Shown in pieces: positions 47,310-57,253 of a stretch of DNA of 64,000 nucleotides. The stretch is from NCBI GenBank assembly GCA_018001015.1, contig JAGNIV010000019.1, positions 1-64,000 of the forward strand, written 5' to 3'. A program made the translations under genes and the position numbers. The notes below the pieces were generated by a model. The model worked only from the letters and a program-made list of their open reading frames with translations. It had not been told where the DNA came from and made no database searches. How positions within the stretch are numbered: position 1 is the first letter of the stretch; every line of letters starts with the position of its first letter. Source of the DNA: Phenylobacterium sp. (GTDB lineage: Bacteria; Pseudomonadota; Alphaproteobacteria; Caulobacterales; Caulobacteraceae).

Positions 47310-47986
47310 AGGGCGAGCGGGCCATACCGGGCGGCTATCAAAGCCCCGGTGACCTGCCGCAGGTGATCCCGGTCTTTCCGCTGGACGGCGCCCTGCTGTT
47401 GCCCGGTGGCGAGCTGCCCCTGCGGATCTTCGAGCCGCGCTACCTGAACCTGGTGGATGACGTGATGGCGGGCGACCGCATGATCGGCATGGTTCAGACC
47501 AGGGCCGGTGGCGAGCGCACCCGCCCCAACCTGGCCCATGTGGGCTGCGCGGGCCGCATCACCAGCTTTAACGAGACCTCCGACGGGACCTATCTGATCA
47601 CGCTCACCGGCGTGTGCCGCTTCGAGGCCGGCGAGGAACTGGCGGTGAAGACCCCCTATCGGCAGGTGCGCACCGGGTTCGCGCCCTTCTTCGGCGATCT
47701 GGCCGACGAGGAGGTGGATCCCGATGAGTTCGACCGCAAGCGCTTCGCGGTCGCCCTGAAGAAGTACCTCAACCGCCGGGACCTCGACATCGACTGGGAC
47801 ACCGCCGAGACCGCGCCCCTGGAGACCCTGGTCACCAGCCTGGCCATGGGGCTGCCCTTCGAGCCGCTGGAGAAACAGGCCCTGCTGGAGGCCCCCACCC
47901 TCGTGGAGCGCGTGGACGCCCTCACAACCCTGATGGAGATCGACGCCCTGGAAGACGGCGATGACGCCGGCCACTCGATGCAGTAG
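47306..47986 (+). CDS. LON N-terminal-domain protein
   Basis: A 226-residue protein consisting of the Lon substrate-binding (LAN) domain without ATPase or protease parts. [27 protein letters not shown] at its start is typical. The role is unknown; it may bind unfolded proteins, which would fit the CnoX neighbour (4-nt overlap). Confidence 0.88.
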   Translation: MKGERAIPGGYQSPGDLPQVIPVFPLDGALLLPGGELPLRIFEPRYLNLVDDVMAGDRMIGMVQTRAGGERTRPNLAHVGCAGRITSFNETSDGTYLITLTGVCRFEAGEELAVKTPYRQVRTGFAPFFGDLADEEVDPDEFDRKRFAVALKKYLNRRDLDIDWDTAETAPLETLVTSLAMGLPFEPLEKQALLEAPTLVERVDALTTLMEIDALEDGDDAGHSMQ

Positions 47987-47988
47987 GG

Positions 47989-48195
47989 ATGGCGTCCATG
48001 ACCCAGCCCCCGCCTGCCCTCACCGTCGAGATCGATCCGCGCCTGCTGGAAATCCTGGTTTGCCCGGTGACCCACGGGCCGCTGACCTATGATCGCGACA
48101 AGGGCGAGCTGATCTCGAAGGGCGCCAATCTAGCCTATCCGATCCGCGACGGCGTGCCGATCATGCTGCCGGAAGAGGCTCGCGAGCTCAGCTAG
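47989..48195 (+). CDS. Trm112/YcaR-family protein
   Basis: 68 residues (or 65 from the ATG at 47998). The segments [13 protein letters not shown] and [22 protein letters not shown] define the Trm112/UPF0434 family. Only one of the usual zinc cysteines is seen. The end overlaps the convergent kinase gene by 8 nt. Confidence 0.88.
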   Translation: MASMTQPPPALTVEIDPRLLEILVCPVTHGPLTYDRDKGELISKGANLAYPIRDGVPIMLPEEARELS

Positions 48196-48733
48196 CCATC
48201 AGGACTCGCGCCACGCTTTCCTCGACGGTGGGCGTGCCGGTGATCTCCAGGACCGGGCAGGTCAGGGTCGAGAGCCACGCCCTGTGGGTGGCCAGGCTGC
48301 GGCCGCCGTTGGACCCGTCGTCATAGCCCCGCGACCAGGTCATGAACTTCTGATGGGCCTCGTGCATATCGCCGCCCGGCGCGATCCGGTCGCCGTAGCG
48401 CAGGCCCTCACGCGCGATGCTGCGGGCCATGCGGATCTTGGGGTCGAGATAGAGGAAGACCACCAGGTCGAAATAGGGTGCGACCTCCAGGCCCCAGGAC
48501 AGCAGCGACCCGGAGATCGCCCAGCTGCCGTCGGCCGGCAGGGCGACCTTCAGCATCGCCAGCCGCTCGTCCTGCCGCCGCTGGGTGGTGAAGGGCGGTT
48601 CGGTGGGCAGCCAGAAGAAGTGGTCGCTGTCCTGGTGGGGCGCATTCATGGCCTGGGCCAGGGCCGCGCCCAGGGTCGTGGTCCCGGAGCCCGAGGCTCC
48701 GACGATGTGGATTCGCTGGGCGGTCATGCGCAC
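48188..48733 (-). CDS. adenylate-kinase-like P-loop protein
   Basis: A 181-residue small kinase fold with Walker [12 protein letters not shown] near residue 12, a DSDHFFW segment where substrate would bind, and an Arg-rich lid region ([16 protein letters not shown]). It resembles the AAA/FlaR-topology proteins annotated as shikimate/adenylate-kinase-like. The start may be M3 (MTAQRIHI). Substrate unknown. Confidence 0.75.
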   Translation of the reverse strand: MRMTAQRIHIVGASGSGTTTLGAALAQAMNAPHQDSDHFFWLPTEPPFTTQRRQDERLAMLKVALPADGSWAISGSLLSWGLEVAPYFDLVVFLYLDPKIRMARSIAREGLRYGDRIAPGGDMHEAHQKFMTWSRGYDDGSNGGRSLATHRAWLSTLTCPVLEITGTPTVEESVARVLMAS

Positions 48734-48788
48734 TCTCCCCCTCGCCCCTTAGGTAAAGCCGCCGTCCTGGGATGGCGCTGGGGGACGT

Positions 48789-50042
48789 CTAAAGCGCCTC
48801 GCCCCTCAGCAACCGGGGCAGGTCGCCGGAGGCGCCGCCCGCGTCGTGCATGAAGAAGCGGCGGGCGGGGCCGATGCGGTTGACCATCGACATGCCGGCC
48901 CCACGCACCAGGCGCAGCAGGGGATTGTCGTTGGAAAACAGCCGCACGAAGAGATCGCTGGCGGCCGCCAGCGTGATGTTGTCGAAGCTCCGCCAGCGGG
49001 CGTAACGCTCCAGCACCAGTTCCGAACCGATGTCCTCGCCCAGGCGGGCGGCGTCCACCAGCACTTCGGCCAGCGCCGCGGCGCCCTTCAGCCCCAGATT
49101 CAGTCCCTGGCCGGCGATGGGGTGAATCCCGTGAGCGGCGTCCCCCAGCAGGGCGGCGCGGGGCGCGCAGAGCCGTTCGGCCAGCTGCAGGGAGAGCGGA
49201 TAGGTGAAGACCGGCCCCTCGACCGTCGCCTCCCCCAGGAAGGCCCCGAACCGGCGCCGCAGGTGGGCATGGAAAATCTCGGGCCGGGCGGCCTTGAGCG
49301 CGGCGGCCTTGGCGGTGGGTTCGGTCCAGACCAGGCTGGCGCGATCATCGGTGAGCGGCAGGATCGCGAAGGGCCCGCCGGGCAGGAAGTATTCGTGGGC
49401 CACGCCCTGGTGAGGCCGTGAAAGTTTCACCGTCGCCACCACCCCGGTCTGCGAATAGGCCCAACCGATGGCATTGATCTTCGCCGCCGCCCGAACCACC
49501 GAACTGCGGCCCTCGGCGCCCACCACCAGCGGGGCGGTCAGGACCCGCCCGTCCTCAAGGGTCACCCGGGCGCAGGACGCCTCGAACGCGACAGAGGCGA
49601 CACGGGCGGGGGCCAGCACCGTGATCCCGGCCTTGGTCACCGCCTTGGCCAGGGCCGCGCGGGAACGCCGGTTTTCCAGCAGGTAGCCCAGGGGCTCGCC
49701 CTCGGACCGGTCGGCGATCTCGGCGCTATCGAAGCGCAGGTAAAACGGTGAAGGATTCCCCGCCGACGCGCCCGGACTGCGGCCGTCGGTCACCAGGATC
49801 TGCTCGATCCGCTGGGCGTGGCGCTCGATGTCGGCGGCCAGGCCTAGGGCGCGCCACTGGCGGAAGCTGGCGAAGGCGATGGCCGAGGACCGTCCGTCGA
49901 AGGTCGGCGCCAACTGGGCGTCGAAGACGATGGGGTCGATCAGGATCGGGGTCAGGCCGCCCTGCTTCAAGGCAAGCGCCAGGGTCGCCCCGGCCATGCC
50001 GGCCCCGGCGATGATCACGTCGGCGTCGAAGGTCTCGCTCAT
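48789..50042 (-). CDS. UbiH/UbiF-type FAD-dependent hydroxylase
   Basis: A 417-residue flavoprotein monooxygenase. The N-terminal FAD motif is IIAGAGMAGATLALAL, a mid-protein DG motif is around VVGAEGRSSVV, and the C-terminal GDAAHGIHPIAGQGLNLGLKG is the UbiH/UbiF/COQ6 signature. It should hydroxylate the ubiquinone ring; which position cannot be told. Confidence 0.92.
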   Translation of the reverse strand: MSETFDADVIIAGAGMAGATLALALKQGGLTPILIDPIVFDAQLAPTFDGRSSAIAFASFRQWRALGLAADIERHAQRIEQILVTDGRSPGASAGNPSPFYLRFDSAEIADRSEGEPLGYLLENRRSRAALAKAVTKAGITVLAPARVASVAFEASCARVTLEDGRVLTAPLVVGAEGRSSVVRAAAKINAIGWAYSQTGVVATVKLSRPHQGVAHEYFLPGGPFAILPLTDDRASLVWTEPTAKAAALKAARPEIFHAHLRRRFGAFLGEATVEGPVFTYPLSLQLAERLCAPRAALLGDAAHGIHPIAGQGLNLGLKGAAALAEVLVDAARLGEDIGSELVLERYARWRSFDNITLAAASDLFVRLFSNDNPLLRLVRGAGMSMVNRIGPARRFFMHDAGGASGDLPRLLRGEAL

Positions 50043-50102
50043 GGCGCGATATGCCGACGAACCGGCGCGGGCGTCCAGCCCCAGACGGGATCACGTGATT
50101 TT

Positions 50103-50118
50103 TGGACGCCCGCGTCCA
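50103..50118. promoter_or_regulatory. TetR-type operator candidate before the efflux operon
   Basis: TGGACGC-CC-GCGTCCA, a perfect 7-bp inverted repeat, lies 85 nt upstream of the HlyD-type gene, with another palindrome ATCACGTGAT just before (50090-50099). It is a plausible binding site for the TetR regulator encoded at the end of this operon. Confidence 0.5.
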
Positions 50119-50202
50119 TTTATCCGTTGCAGAGCCTCCGCTACGAATGTTTCCTGGATTCACCGGTCTCGTTGGTGCGCCGGGCGGTAGGGGAGTGCGC
50201 GG

Positions 50203-51297
50203 ATGGCGGGCGACAGACGGGTTCCGATTCTCGTTGGGGGCGTGGTCGGCCTGGCCCTGATCATCGGCGGCGGCCTCTGGTGGGCCAACAAGCAGAAGTA
50301 CGAGGCCACGGACAACGCCTTCATCGCCGCCGACAAGGTGGCCGTGGCGCCCCAGGTGGACGGCTATGTCGCCCAGGTGCTGGTGGAGGACAACCAGCGG
50401 GTCGCCGCCGGCCAGGTGGTGGCGCGGCTGGACGCCGCCAGCCTGCAGGCCAGGCTCGCCCAGGCCATCGCCAACGCCGCCGCCCTCGATGCGGCCGTGC
50501 GCGGCGTCGATGACAAATCGGCCCTGGAGACCGCCATGATCGCCCAGAAGGCGGCCGGGGTGGAGGCCGCCCACGCCCAGGCCCAGATGGCCACCGCCGA
50601 ACTCAATCGCTACGGCGTCCTGGCCAAGCAGGGATGGGTTTCATCGCAGCGAGCCCAATCGGCCAAGGCCGCCGCCGGCACCGCCACGGCGGGGGTCGCC
50701 CAGGCCCAGGCCGCCCTCGAAGCGGAACGCCGGACGGCGGAATCGCTTGGCTCGGCGCGAGCCCAGACCTTCGCCCAGGCCCAGGCGGCCCACGCGGCGG
50801 TGGACTCCGCTCGCATCGACGTCTCGCGCACCGAGATCCGCGCCCCCGTCGCCGGTGTGGTGGGCGCCAAGGCCGTTCGGCCGGGCCAGTACGTCCGCCC
50901 CGGCACGAACCTGATGAGCATCGTGCCGCTGGGCCAGGCCTATGTGGTGGCCAACTTCAAGGAGACCCAAGTCTCGCGCCTGCGGATCGGCCAGCCCGTG
51001 GAGATCCGCGCTGACGCCTTCGGCAGGCAGACCATCCGCGGCCATATCGACTCGTTCGCCCCGGCGACGGGCTCGGAGTTCGCCCTGATCCCGGTGGAGA
51101 ACGCCGTGGGCAACTTCACCAAGATCGCCCAGCGTCTGCCGGTGAAGATCGCCGTCGACCCCAAGGAGCCCTTGGCCGGAGCTCTACGGCCGGGCCTTTC
51201 GGTGGAGGTGAAGGTCGATGTCCGCAAGGACACGGGCCGGGGCTTCGCCGACGCCACGCCCGCCGCCGACCTCGCCCGCCGCGGCGTCTCGCGCTAA
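50203..51297 (+). CDS. HlyD/EmrA-family efflux adaptor
   Basis: A 364-residue periplasmic adaptor with one N-terminal membrane anchor (about 8-26). The biotinyl-lipoyl half motif VAPQVDGYVAQVLVEDNQRV, an Ala/Gln-rich helical hairpin (about 85-200) and IRAPVAGVVGAKAVRPGQ follow. It should link the EmrB-type pump at 51304 to an outer-membrane channel not encoded here. Confidence 0.92.
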   Translation: MAGDRRVPILVGGVVGLALIIGGGLWWANKQKYEATDNAFIAADKVAVAPQVDGYVAQVLVEDNQRVAAGQVVARLDAASLQARLAQAIANAAALDAAVRGVDDKSALETAMIAQKAAGVEAAHAQAQMATAELNRYGVLAKQGWVSSQRAQSAKAAAGTATAGVAQAQAALEAERRTAESLGSARAQTFAQAQAAHAAVDSARIDVSRTEIRAPVAGVVGAKAVRPGQYVRPGTNLMSIVPLGQAYVVANFKETQVSRLRIGQPVEIRADAFGRQTIRGHIDSFAPATGSEFALIPVENAVGNFTKIAQRLPVKIAVDPKEPLAGALRPGLSVEVKVDVRKDTGRGFADATPAADLARRGVSR

Positions 51298-51303
51298 ACC
51301 GCC

Positions 51304-52911
51304 GTGGCCGACACCACCGCCATCCAGCCGCCCGCAGCCCCGGGCGGCCATCTGACCCGGTCGGGCGAGATCGACTGGATGAAGGTGTTCCTGGGCTTCG
51401 GGGGCATGGTCATCGGCCAGTTCATGGCCGTCCTCGACGTCCAGATCGTCGCCTCCTCCCTGGCCCAGATCCAGGCGGGCGTGGGGGCCAGCGCCGATCA
51501 GATCAGCTGGGTGCAAACCATCTACCTGCTGGCCGAGGTGGTGATGATCCCCCTGGCCGCCTATTTCTCGAAGATGTGGGGGACGCGGCCGTTCTTCATG
51601 GCCGCCACCGGGGTGTTCATCGCAGCCTCGATCCTGACCGGGCTTTCCACCACCTTCGAGATGATGATCGTCACCCGCGCCCTGCAGGGCCTGGCCGGCG
51701 GCGCCATGATCCCCCAGGTGTTCGCCGCGGCCATGACGGTCTTCCCCCTGGAGCGCCGGATCACCGCCAACGTGGTGGTGGGCCTGATCGTCACCCTGGC
51801 GCCCACCATCGGCCCTACCGTGGGCGGCCACCTCACCGATGCGTTTGGCTGGCGGTGGCTGTTCTACATCAACGTGCTACCGGGCCTGCTGTCCCTGTTC
51901 CTGGTGGCCCGCTACGCCGGCTTCGACAAGGGCGACCCGCGCCTGGCCCGCGGCATCGATTGGACGGGCCTGGTCTTCATGGCGGTCTTCCTGCTCAGCA
52001 TGCAGTACGTGCTGGAGGAGGGGTCCGGCGAGGGCTGGCTGAAGGATGACAAGATCCTCGGCCTGAGCCTGTTGGCGGCCCTGGCCGGCGCAGCTTTCGT
52101 CTGGCGTCAGCTGACCTATCGCCAGCCCATCGTCTCGCTGGCGCCCTTCGGCGACCGAAACTTCATGATCGGCACGGTGATGAACTTCGTGTCCGGGATG
52201 AGCCTCTATTCCGGGACCTTCGTCCTGCCGCTCTACCTGGCCCAGGTGCGCGGCTATTCCCCCGGCCAGGTCGGGACCACCATGCTGGTCTCGGGGCTGG
52301 CCATGTTCCTGGCCGCCCCCATCGCCGGCCGGGTGATCCGGGCCATGGACCTGCGAATCGGCATGGTGCTGGGCTTTTCCCTGGTGGGCGTCGGCCTGGG
52401 CCAGGGGATCCATGTCGGGTCCGACTGGGGCTTCAACGAGTTTCTGGTGCTGCAGGTCTGCCGTGGCCTGGGGGCGATGATCGCCATGATCGCCGCCTCC
52501 CAGATGAGCATCTCCACCCTGCCGCTCAGCATGATGAAGGACGGCTCTGGACTGCTGAACCTGATCCGCAATGTTGGCGGGGCAGTGGGGCTGGCCATGG
52601 TGACCACCATCCTGTCGCGGATGAGCGCCGTCCATCTCGGCGCCCTGTCGGCCTCGGTCAACAGCGGCAGCATGGAGGCCCAGGCGATGATGACCCGCCT
52701 GGCCGGGATGATGGAGGCCTCCGGGGCGCTGGATCCGCAGGGGGGCATGTACAAGATGATGGGGATGATGCTGCGCCGGCAGGCCCTGGTGATGGCCTTC
52801 GCCGACGTCTTCATGTTCCTGTCGGCCGGCTGCGCCGTGGCCGTGGTCCTGGCCCTGCTGGCCCGGCCCGTCGCCGCCGCCGCGCCGTCACCGCCCGGCG
52901 GAGATCACTGA
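51304..52911 (+). CDS. EmrB/QacA-family MFS drug exporter (DHA2)
   Basis: A 535-residue transporter starting at GTG 51304, 6 nt after the adaptor gene. About 14 membrane segments are visible. The DHA2 motif region FMAVLDVQIVASSLAQIQ is in the first, and GPTVGGHLTDAFGWRWLFYIN carries motif C. It probably exports hydrophobic drugs, bile-like compounds or fatty acids with the adaptor. The stop overlaps the tetR start. Confidence 0.93.
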   Translation: MADTTAIQPPAAPGGHLTRSGEIDWMKVFLGFGGMVIGQFMAVLDVQIVASSLAQIQAGVGASADQISWVQTIYLLAEVVMIPLAAYFSKMWGTRPFFMAATGVFIAASILTGLSTTFEMMIVTRALQGLAGGAMIPQVFAAAMTVFPLERRITANVVVGLIVTLAPTIGPTVGGHLTDAFGWRWLFYINVLPGLLSLFLVARYAGFDKGDPRLARGIDWTGLVFMAVFLLSMQYVLEEGSGEGWLKDDKILGLSLLAALAGAAFVWRQLTYRQPIVSLAPFGDRNFMIGTVMNFVSGMSLYSGTFVLPLYLAQVRGYSPGQVGTTMLVSGLAMFLAAPIAGRVIRAMDLRIGMVLGFSLVGVGLGQGIHVGSDWGFNEFLVLQVCRGLGAMIAMIAASQMSISTLPLSMMKDGSGLLNLIRNVGGAVGLAMVTTILSRMSAVHLGALSASVNSGSMEAQAMMTRLAGMMEASGALDPQGGMYKMMGMMLRRQALVMAFADVFMFLSAGCAVAVVLALLARPVAAAAPSPPGGDH

Positions 52912-53519
52912 TGCCCCGGGTGGCCGGACAGATTGATCTCGCCAAGGGGGAGGCCATCCTCGACGCCGCCGTCGAGGTGCTGGGCGAACGCGGCCTGGGC
53001 GCCTCCATGGAGGAGGTGGCGCGCCGCGCCGGGGTCTCCAGACAGACAATTTATAATCACTACGGCTCCAAGGCCGAGCTGATCCGCGCCCTGGTGGACC
53101 GCCGGGTGGCCGACATCACCGCGCCGCTGGAGATGCCCGGCGCCGACGAGCATCCGGAGGAGGCCTTGGCCGACTTCGCGCGCACGATGCTCCAGGCGAT
53201 CATCAGCCCCCGGTCGACGGCGATGATGCGCCTCTACATCCAGGGCGCCGCCGAGGCCCCGGATGTCGCCCGCGCGGTGTTCGAGGCCGGGCCCAAGGCC
53301 TCGCGCGCGCGCCTCGCCGCCTTCCTGGCGCGGGAGACCGCCGATGGACGCCTGTCGGTCGACAACCCGGCCATGGCCGCGGAGTTCTTCGGCGGCATGG
53401 TGGTGGGCACCTACCAGCTTGCCGATCTGCTGGGGGTGGACCGGGAGCTGACCGACGCCCAGATCGACGCCATCGCGATCGAGGCCTCGCGGCGGTTCAT
53501 GCGCGCCTACAGCGTCTAG
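52911..53519 (+). CDS. TetR/AcrR-family repressor of the efflux operon
   Basis: A 202-residue regulator. The N-terminal helix-turn-helix (GASMEEVARRAGVSRQTIYNHYG) is followed by a TetR C-terminal ligand domain. Its ATG overlaps the pump's stop (TGATG), so the pump and its likely repressor are made together. It ends overlapping the convergent fabI stop by 4 nt. Confidence 0.93.
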   Translation: MPRVAGQIDLAKGEAILDAAVEVLGERGLGASMEEVARRAGVSRQTIYNHYGSKAELIRALVDRRVADITAPLEMPGADEHPEEALADFARTMLQAIISPRSTAMMRLYIQGAAEAPDVARAVFEAGPKASRARLAAFLARETADGRLSVDNPAMAAEFFGGMVVGTYQLADLLGVDRELTDAQIDAIAIEASRRFMRAYSV

Positions 53520-54334
53520 CTATCGGCCCCGAAGTCGTCGGGCAGGCCGATCATGTGGAAGCCGGCGTCCACGTGCACCACCTCACCGGTGGTGGAGCGG
53601 CCGAGGTCCGACAGCAGCCACAGGGCCGTGCCCGCCACGCCTTCCATGGAGGTGTCCTCCTTCAGCGCCGACATCGCCCGGCCCTGGGACAGCTTCTCCC
53701 GGCCGCCGGCGATTCCGGCCAGGGACAGGGTGCGCATGGCGCCGGCGGAGATCGCGTTGACGCGGATCTTCGCCGGTCCCAGGTCGCGGGCGGCATAGCG
53801 CGTGGCGGCCTCGAGGCCGGCCTTGGCCACCCCCATGGTGTTGTAGTTGGGGATCACCCGCTCCGAGCCCAGATAGGTCATGCAGATGATCGAGCCGCCG
53901 TTCGGCATCAGCCGGGCCGCGCGCTTGGCGCAGTCGACGAAGCTGAACACCGAGATGTCCATGGCCTGGAGGAAGCCCGCCCGGGTGGTGTTCTCCACGA
54001 AGGAGCCCTTGATCTCGTCGCGGGGGGCGTAGGCGATCGAGTGGACGAAGAAGTCGATGGTCCCGAGACTGGCCTCGATCGCGGCGAAGGCGGCGTCCAT
54101 CTGGGCGTCGTCGGTGGCGTCGACCGCGACGACGGTCTTCACGCCGAGGGAGTCGGCCAGGGGCTGCACCCGGCGCTCCATGCCCGGCAGGTGCAGGAAG
54201 GCCAGTTCCGCGCCCTGGGCGGCCAGCTGGGCCGAGATGCCCCAGGCGATGGACTGGTGGTTGGCGACGCCGATCACGACGCCCTTCTTGCCCTTCATCA
54301 GGTCGCCCCTGGGCAGGTCGTAGTCGTCAGCCAC
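53516..54334 (-). CDS. fabI: enoyl-ACP reductase FabI
   Basis: 272 residues from GTG at 54334 (VADDYDLPRGDLMKGKKG), which overlaps the acetyltransferase stop; an ATG at 54298 is less likely because the LPRGDLM lead is family-typical. The NAD-binding VVIGVANHQSIAWGIA and active-site YNTMGVAKAG (Tyr-x6-Lys arrangement) are present. It carries out the last step of each fatty acid elongation cycle and is the triclosan target. Confidence 0.94.
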   Translation of the reverse strand: MADDYDLPRGDLMKGKKGVVIGVANHQSIAWGISAQLAAQGAELAFLHLPGMERRVQPLADSLGVKTVVAVDATDDAQMDAAFAAIEASLGTIDFFVHSIAYAPRDEIKGSFVENTTRAGFLQAMDISVFSFVDCAKRAARLMPNGGSIICMTYLGSERVIPNYNTMGVAKAGLEAATRYAARDLGPAKIRVNAISAGAMRTLSLAGIAGGREKLSQGRAMSALKEDTSMEGVAGTALWLLSDLGRSTTGEVVHVDAGFHMIGLPDDFGADS

Positions 54335-54803
54335 GCTGGTTCTCCGAAAGTTTGATGCGGTAGCCCACATGGCTCTGCTCGAAACCGAGGCGGTCATAGA
54401 ACCGGTGGGCCTCGGTGCGAGTCTTGTGGGTGAAGAGTTCGACGGCCTGGCAATCCCGGGCGCGGGCGGTTTCGAGGGCCCACTCAATGAGCTGTGCGCC
54501 CAGCCCCTGGCTGCGCAGCCGGGTGTCGACCCGCACGCCCTCGATCAGGGCCAGGTCGGCGCCTTGATTGGAAAGACCGGGAATGAAGGTCATCTGCAGG
54601 CAAGCCACGACGGCGCCGTCGAGTTCGGCCACGGTCAGAACATTGCCGTCGCTGGCCTCGATGCGATCAAAGGCCGCGTAATAATTATCCGGCAACGGGT
54701 CTTCGAACCGCTCCCGCCCGGCGCCCAGCGGGTCGTCGGCCAGCAGTTCGACGATCCTCGCCACGTCCTCGCGGCGGGCGGAGCGGAAGACCGGCGCGGC
54801 CAA
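54327..54803 (-). CDS. GNAT-family acetyltransferase
   Basis: A 158-residue GNAT protein with the acetyl-CoA loop RLRSQGLGAQLIEWA and the C-terminal HRFYDRLGFEQSH. The substrate is unknown. It sits inside the fab cluster, 4 nt after fabB and overlapping fabI. Confidence 0.9.
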   Translation of the reverse strand: MAAPVFRSARREDVARIVELLADDPLGAGRERFEDPLPDNYYAAFDRIEASDGNVLTVAELDGAVVACLQMTFIPGLSNQGADLALIEGVRVDTRLRSQGLGAQLIEWALETARARDCQAVELFTHKTRTEAHRFYDRLGFEQSHVGYRIKLSENQRG

Positions 54804-54807
54804 GCGC

Positions 54808-56019
54808 CTAGACCTTGGCCATCACCAGGCAGCCGTTGGTGCCGCCGAAGCCGAAGCTGTTGGACATCACCGTCTCCACCTGCTGGTCGAGACGTTTCCG
54901 CAGGATCGGCAGGTCGGCGAAGGCCGGGTCGAGGTTTTCGATGTGGGCGCTCTCGGCCAGGAAGCCGTTGCCCAGCATCAGCAGCGAATAGATCGCCTCC
55001 TGAGCGCCCGCGGCCCCCAGGCTGTGGCCGGTCAGGGACTTGGTCGAGGAGATGTAGGGCGCCTTGTCCCCGAAGACCGCGCGCACGGCCTCCATCTCCT
55101 TCATGTCCCCCACCGGCGTCGAGGTGCCGTGCGGGTTCAGGTAATCGATCCTGCGGCCGCCGAGGTCGGCCATCGCCAGGTTCATGCAGCGGGCCGCGCC
55201 TTCACCGGAGGGGGCGACCATGTCGAAGCCGTCGGAATTGGCGGCATAGCCGACGATCTCGCCATAGATCTTGGCGCCGCGCGCCTTGGCGTGCTCGTAC
55301 TCCTCCAGCACCAGCAGGCCCGCGCCCCCGGCGATGACGAAGCCGTCGCGGGCGGCGTCGTAGGCGCGGCTGGCCACGGCCGGGGTGGCGTTGAAGTTGG
55401 AGCTCATGGCGCCCATGGCGTCGAACAGCACGCTCAGCGTCCAGTCGAGCTCTTCGGTGCCGCCAGCGAACACCACGTCCTGCTTGCCCATCAGGATCTG
55501 CTCGTATCCCACGCCGATACAGTGGGTGGAGGTGGCGCAGGCCGAGGAGATGGAGAAGTTCAGGCCCTTGATCTTGAACCAGGTGGCCAGGGTGGCCGAC
55601 GGGCCCGAACTCATGGCCTTGGGCACCGCGAAGGGGCCGACGCGCTTGGGGCCGCGGGTCTTGGCGGTCTCGGCCGACTCGATGATCGCCCGGGTCGAGG
55701 GGCCGCCCGAGCCGACGATCAGGCCGGTTCGCACATTGGAGACCTCGGACTCCTCGAGGCCGGAATCGGCGATCGCCTGCTCCATGGCGATATGGGCGAA
55801 ACCGGTGCCCTGGGCCAGGAAGCGGGCCGCGCGGCGGTCCACCAGGGTCTCCCAGTCCAGCTGCGGCTTGGCCTCAACCTGGCTGCGGAAGCCGAGCTCG
55901 GCATATTCCGGGGCGGCCCGGATACCCGACTTGGTCTCACGCAGCGAGACGAGGACCTCGTTGGCGTCCACGCCAATGGAGGAGACGATACCGATACCCG
56001 TAATGACGACGCGGCGCAT
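54808..56019 (-). CDS. fabB: beta-ketoacyl-ACP synthase I
   Basis: A 403-residue condensing enzyme with the Cys-His-His triad in [21 protein letters not shown] and [11 protein letters not shown]. Together with FabA immediately upstream it makes unsaturated fatty acids. The 33-nt fabA-fabB gap and same orientation indicate an operon. Confidence 0.95.
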   Translation of the reverse strand: MRRVVITGIGIVSSIGVDANEVLVSLRETKSGIRAAPEYAELGFRSQVEAKPQLDWETLVDRRAARFLAQGTGFAHIAMEQAIADSGLEESEVSNVRTGLIVGSGGPSTRAIIESAETAKTRGPKRVGPFAVPKAMSSGPSATLATWFKIKGLNFSISSACATSTHCIGVGYEQILMGKQDVVFAGGTEELDWTLSVLFDAMGAMSSNFNATPAVASRAYDAARDGFVIAGGAGLLVLEEYEHAKARGAKIYGEIVGYAANSDGFDMVAPSGEGAARCMNLAMADLGGRRIDYLNPHGTSTPVGDMKEMEAVRAVFGDKAPYISSTKSLTGHSLGAAGAQEAIYSLLMLGNGFLAESAHIENLDPAFADLPILRKRLDQQVETVMSNSFGFGGTNGCLVMAKV

Positions 56020-56052
56020 GTTTGCTCCCAGATCCGGACGGTTTTTTCCGTT

Positions 56053-56568
56053 TTACCGTTGGTAGAGGCCGACGCGGAGATCCTGCGCCCAATAGATAGG
56101 AACCCCGTCGGCCTCCAGCACACCGTCGCCGATGCCCATGACCAGCCGGCGGTTGATGACCCGCTTCATCTGGACCTTGTAGGTGACCTTCTTGATGTTC
56201 TGGGTCACTTCGCCGCCGAACTTCACTTCACCACAGCCGAGCGCGCGACCACGGCCCTTGCCGCCAATCCAGCCCAGATAGAACCCGACCAGCTGCCATA
56301 GGGCGTCGAGGCCCAGGCTGCCGGGCATGACGGGGTCGCCGATGAAGTGGCAATCGAAGAACCAGAGGTCCGGGTTGATGTCGAACTCCGCCTCGATCAA
56401 GCCCTTGCCATGCTCGCCGCCCTCGTCGGTGATCTTGGTCATGCGATCGAACAACAGCATCGGCGGGGCCGGAAGCTGGGCGTTGCCCGGCCCGAACATC
56501 TCACCGCGCGCACAGGCCATGAGATCTTCGTAGCTGTAGTTGTCCTTGGCTTTCACGCCCATGGTCAT
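56053..56568 (-). CDS. fabA: 3-hydroxydecanoyl-ACP dehydratase/isomerase
   Basis: A 171-residue hotdog-fold enzyme that introduces the cis double bond at C10. The catalytic His is in [24 protein letters not shown] (written here in two parts: [13 protein letters not shown] and LGLDALWQ). It is first in the fabA-fabB-GNAT-fabI group. Confidence 0.95.
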   Translation of the reverse strand: MTMGVKAKDNYSYEDLMACARGEMFGPGNAQLPAPPMLLFDRMTKITDEGGEHGKGLIEAEFDINPDLWFFDCHFIGDPVMPGSLGLDALWQLVGFYLGWIGGKGRGRALGCGEVKFGGEVTQNIKKVTYKVQMKRVINRRLVMGIGDGVLEADGVPIYWAQDLRVGLYQR

Positions 56569-56626
56569 GCAGGTGGCCTTCCGGCTTTCAAAGAGGGTCA
56601 GGGCCTATCAGAGCCGGCCGCGTCGC

Positions 56627-57172
56627 TCAACGGCATTGGGGTCTGTCATCGGTTCCCCAGAGTTCAGACGCCGGGGCCCATCCCGAAACACCGTCCACCC
56701 GCAGCTTGCACCAGCCCTTGCTGTCGCAGCGAACCAGGGCGGCCAGGGCGCGGCCGTTCAAAAAGGCGTGTGTCGCGGCTGTGGGCTTGGGCGCGCCGCG
56801 CAGGGCGAGCGGCGTTCCTTGCGTGCGCATCACCATGCGGCGGCCGTCGGTGGTGCGCCGGTGGACCCAGGCCAGGCCGCGCTCAGGATCGCAGATCCGC
56901 CGCCACTCGGTGTTTTCCGCCACCACCTGAACCGGCAGCCCCTTGACCCGGTAGACCCACAGTAACCTGTGATCGTCGCCGGGGCCGGCGCGGGCGTTCA
57001 CCTCGCCGAACTTCAGGGCCACATAGCGCGGAACCGGCAATCCGGACGGGGTCTGCCGGTCCGCCGCGGCGGCCGTCTCGACCGCGCCCAGGCCCCAGAA
57101 CAGCACCGCCGCAAAGATCGGCGCCCACGCCCGTGCGCTCATCGCCGTTTCCGCCTCGCCTTGGCCGCTCAT
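56627..57172 (-). CDS. exported SH3-domain protein
   Basis: 181 residues with a signal peptide (hydrophobic about 15-35). Two bacterial SH3-like repeats are visible: KFGEVNARAGPGDDHRLLWVY with WRRICDPERGLAWVHR, and ARVRCDSKGWCKLRVDGVSGW-like residues near the end. It is probably a periplasmic cell-wall-interacting protein. An inner Met11 (MSARAWAP) is an alternative start. It diverges from the dehydrogenase gene. Confidence 0.85.
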   Translation of the reverse strand: MSGQGEAETAMSARAWAPIFAAVLFWGLGAVETAAAADRQTPSGLPVPRYVALKFGEVNARAGPGDDHRLLWVYRVKGLPVQVVAENTEWRRICDPERGLAWVHRRTTDGRRMVMRTQGTPLALRGAPKPTAATHAFLNGRALAALVRCDSKGWCKLRVDGVSGWAPASELWGTDDRPQCR

Positions 57173-57253
57173 ATGCCCTTTGCTAGAGGTTCATCTCACG
57201 ACGCGCCAGTCACCCCCGCGCCGCACGCCCTTTTTCGAGTTCGCAAACCGCCC

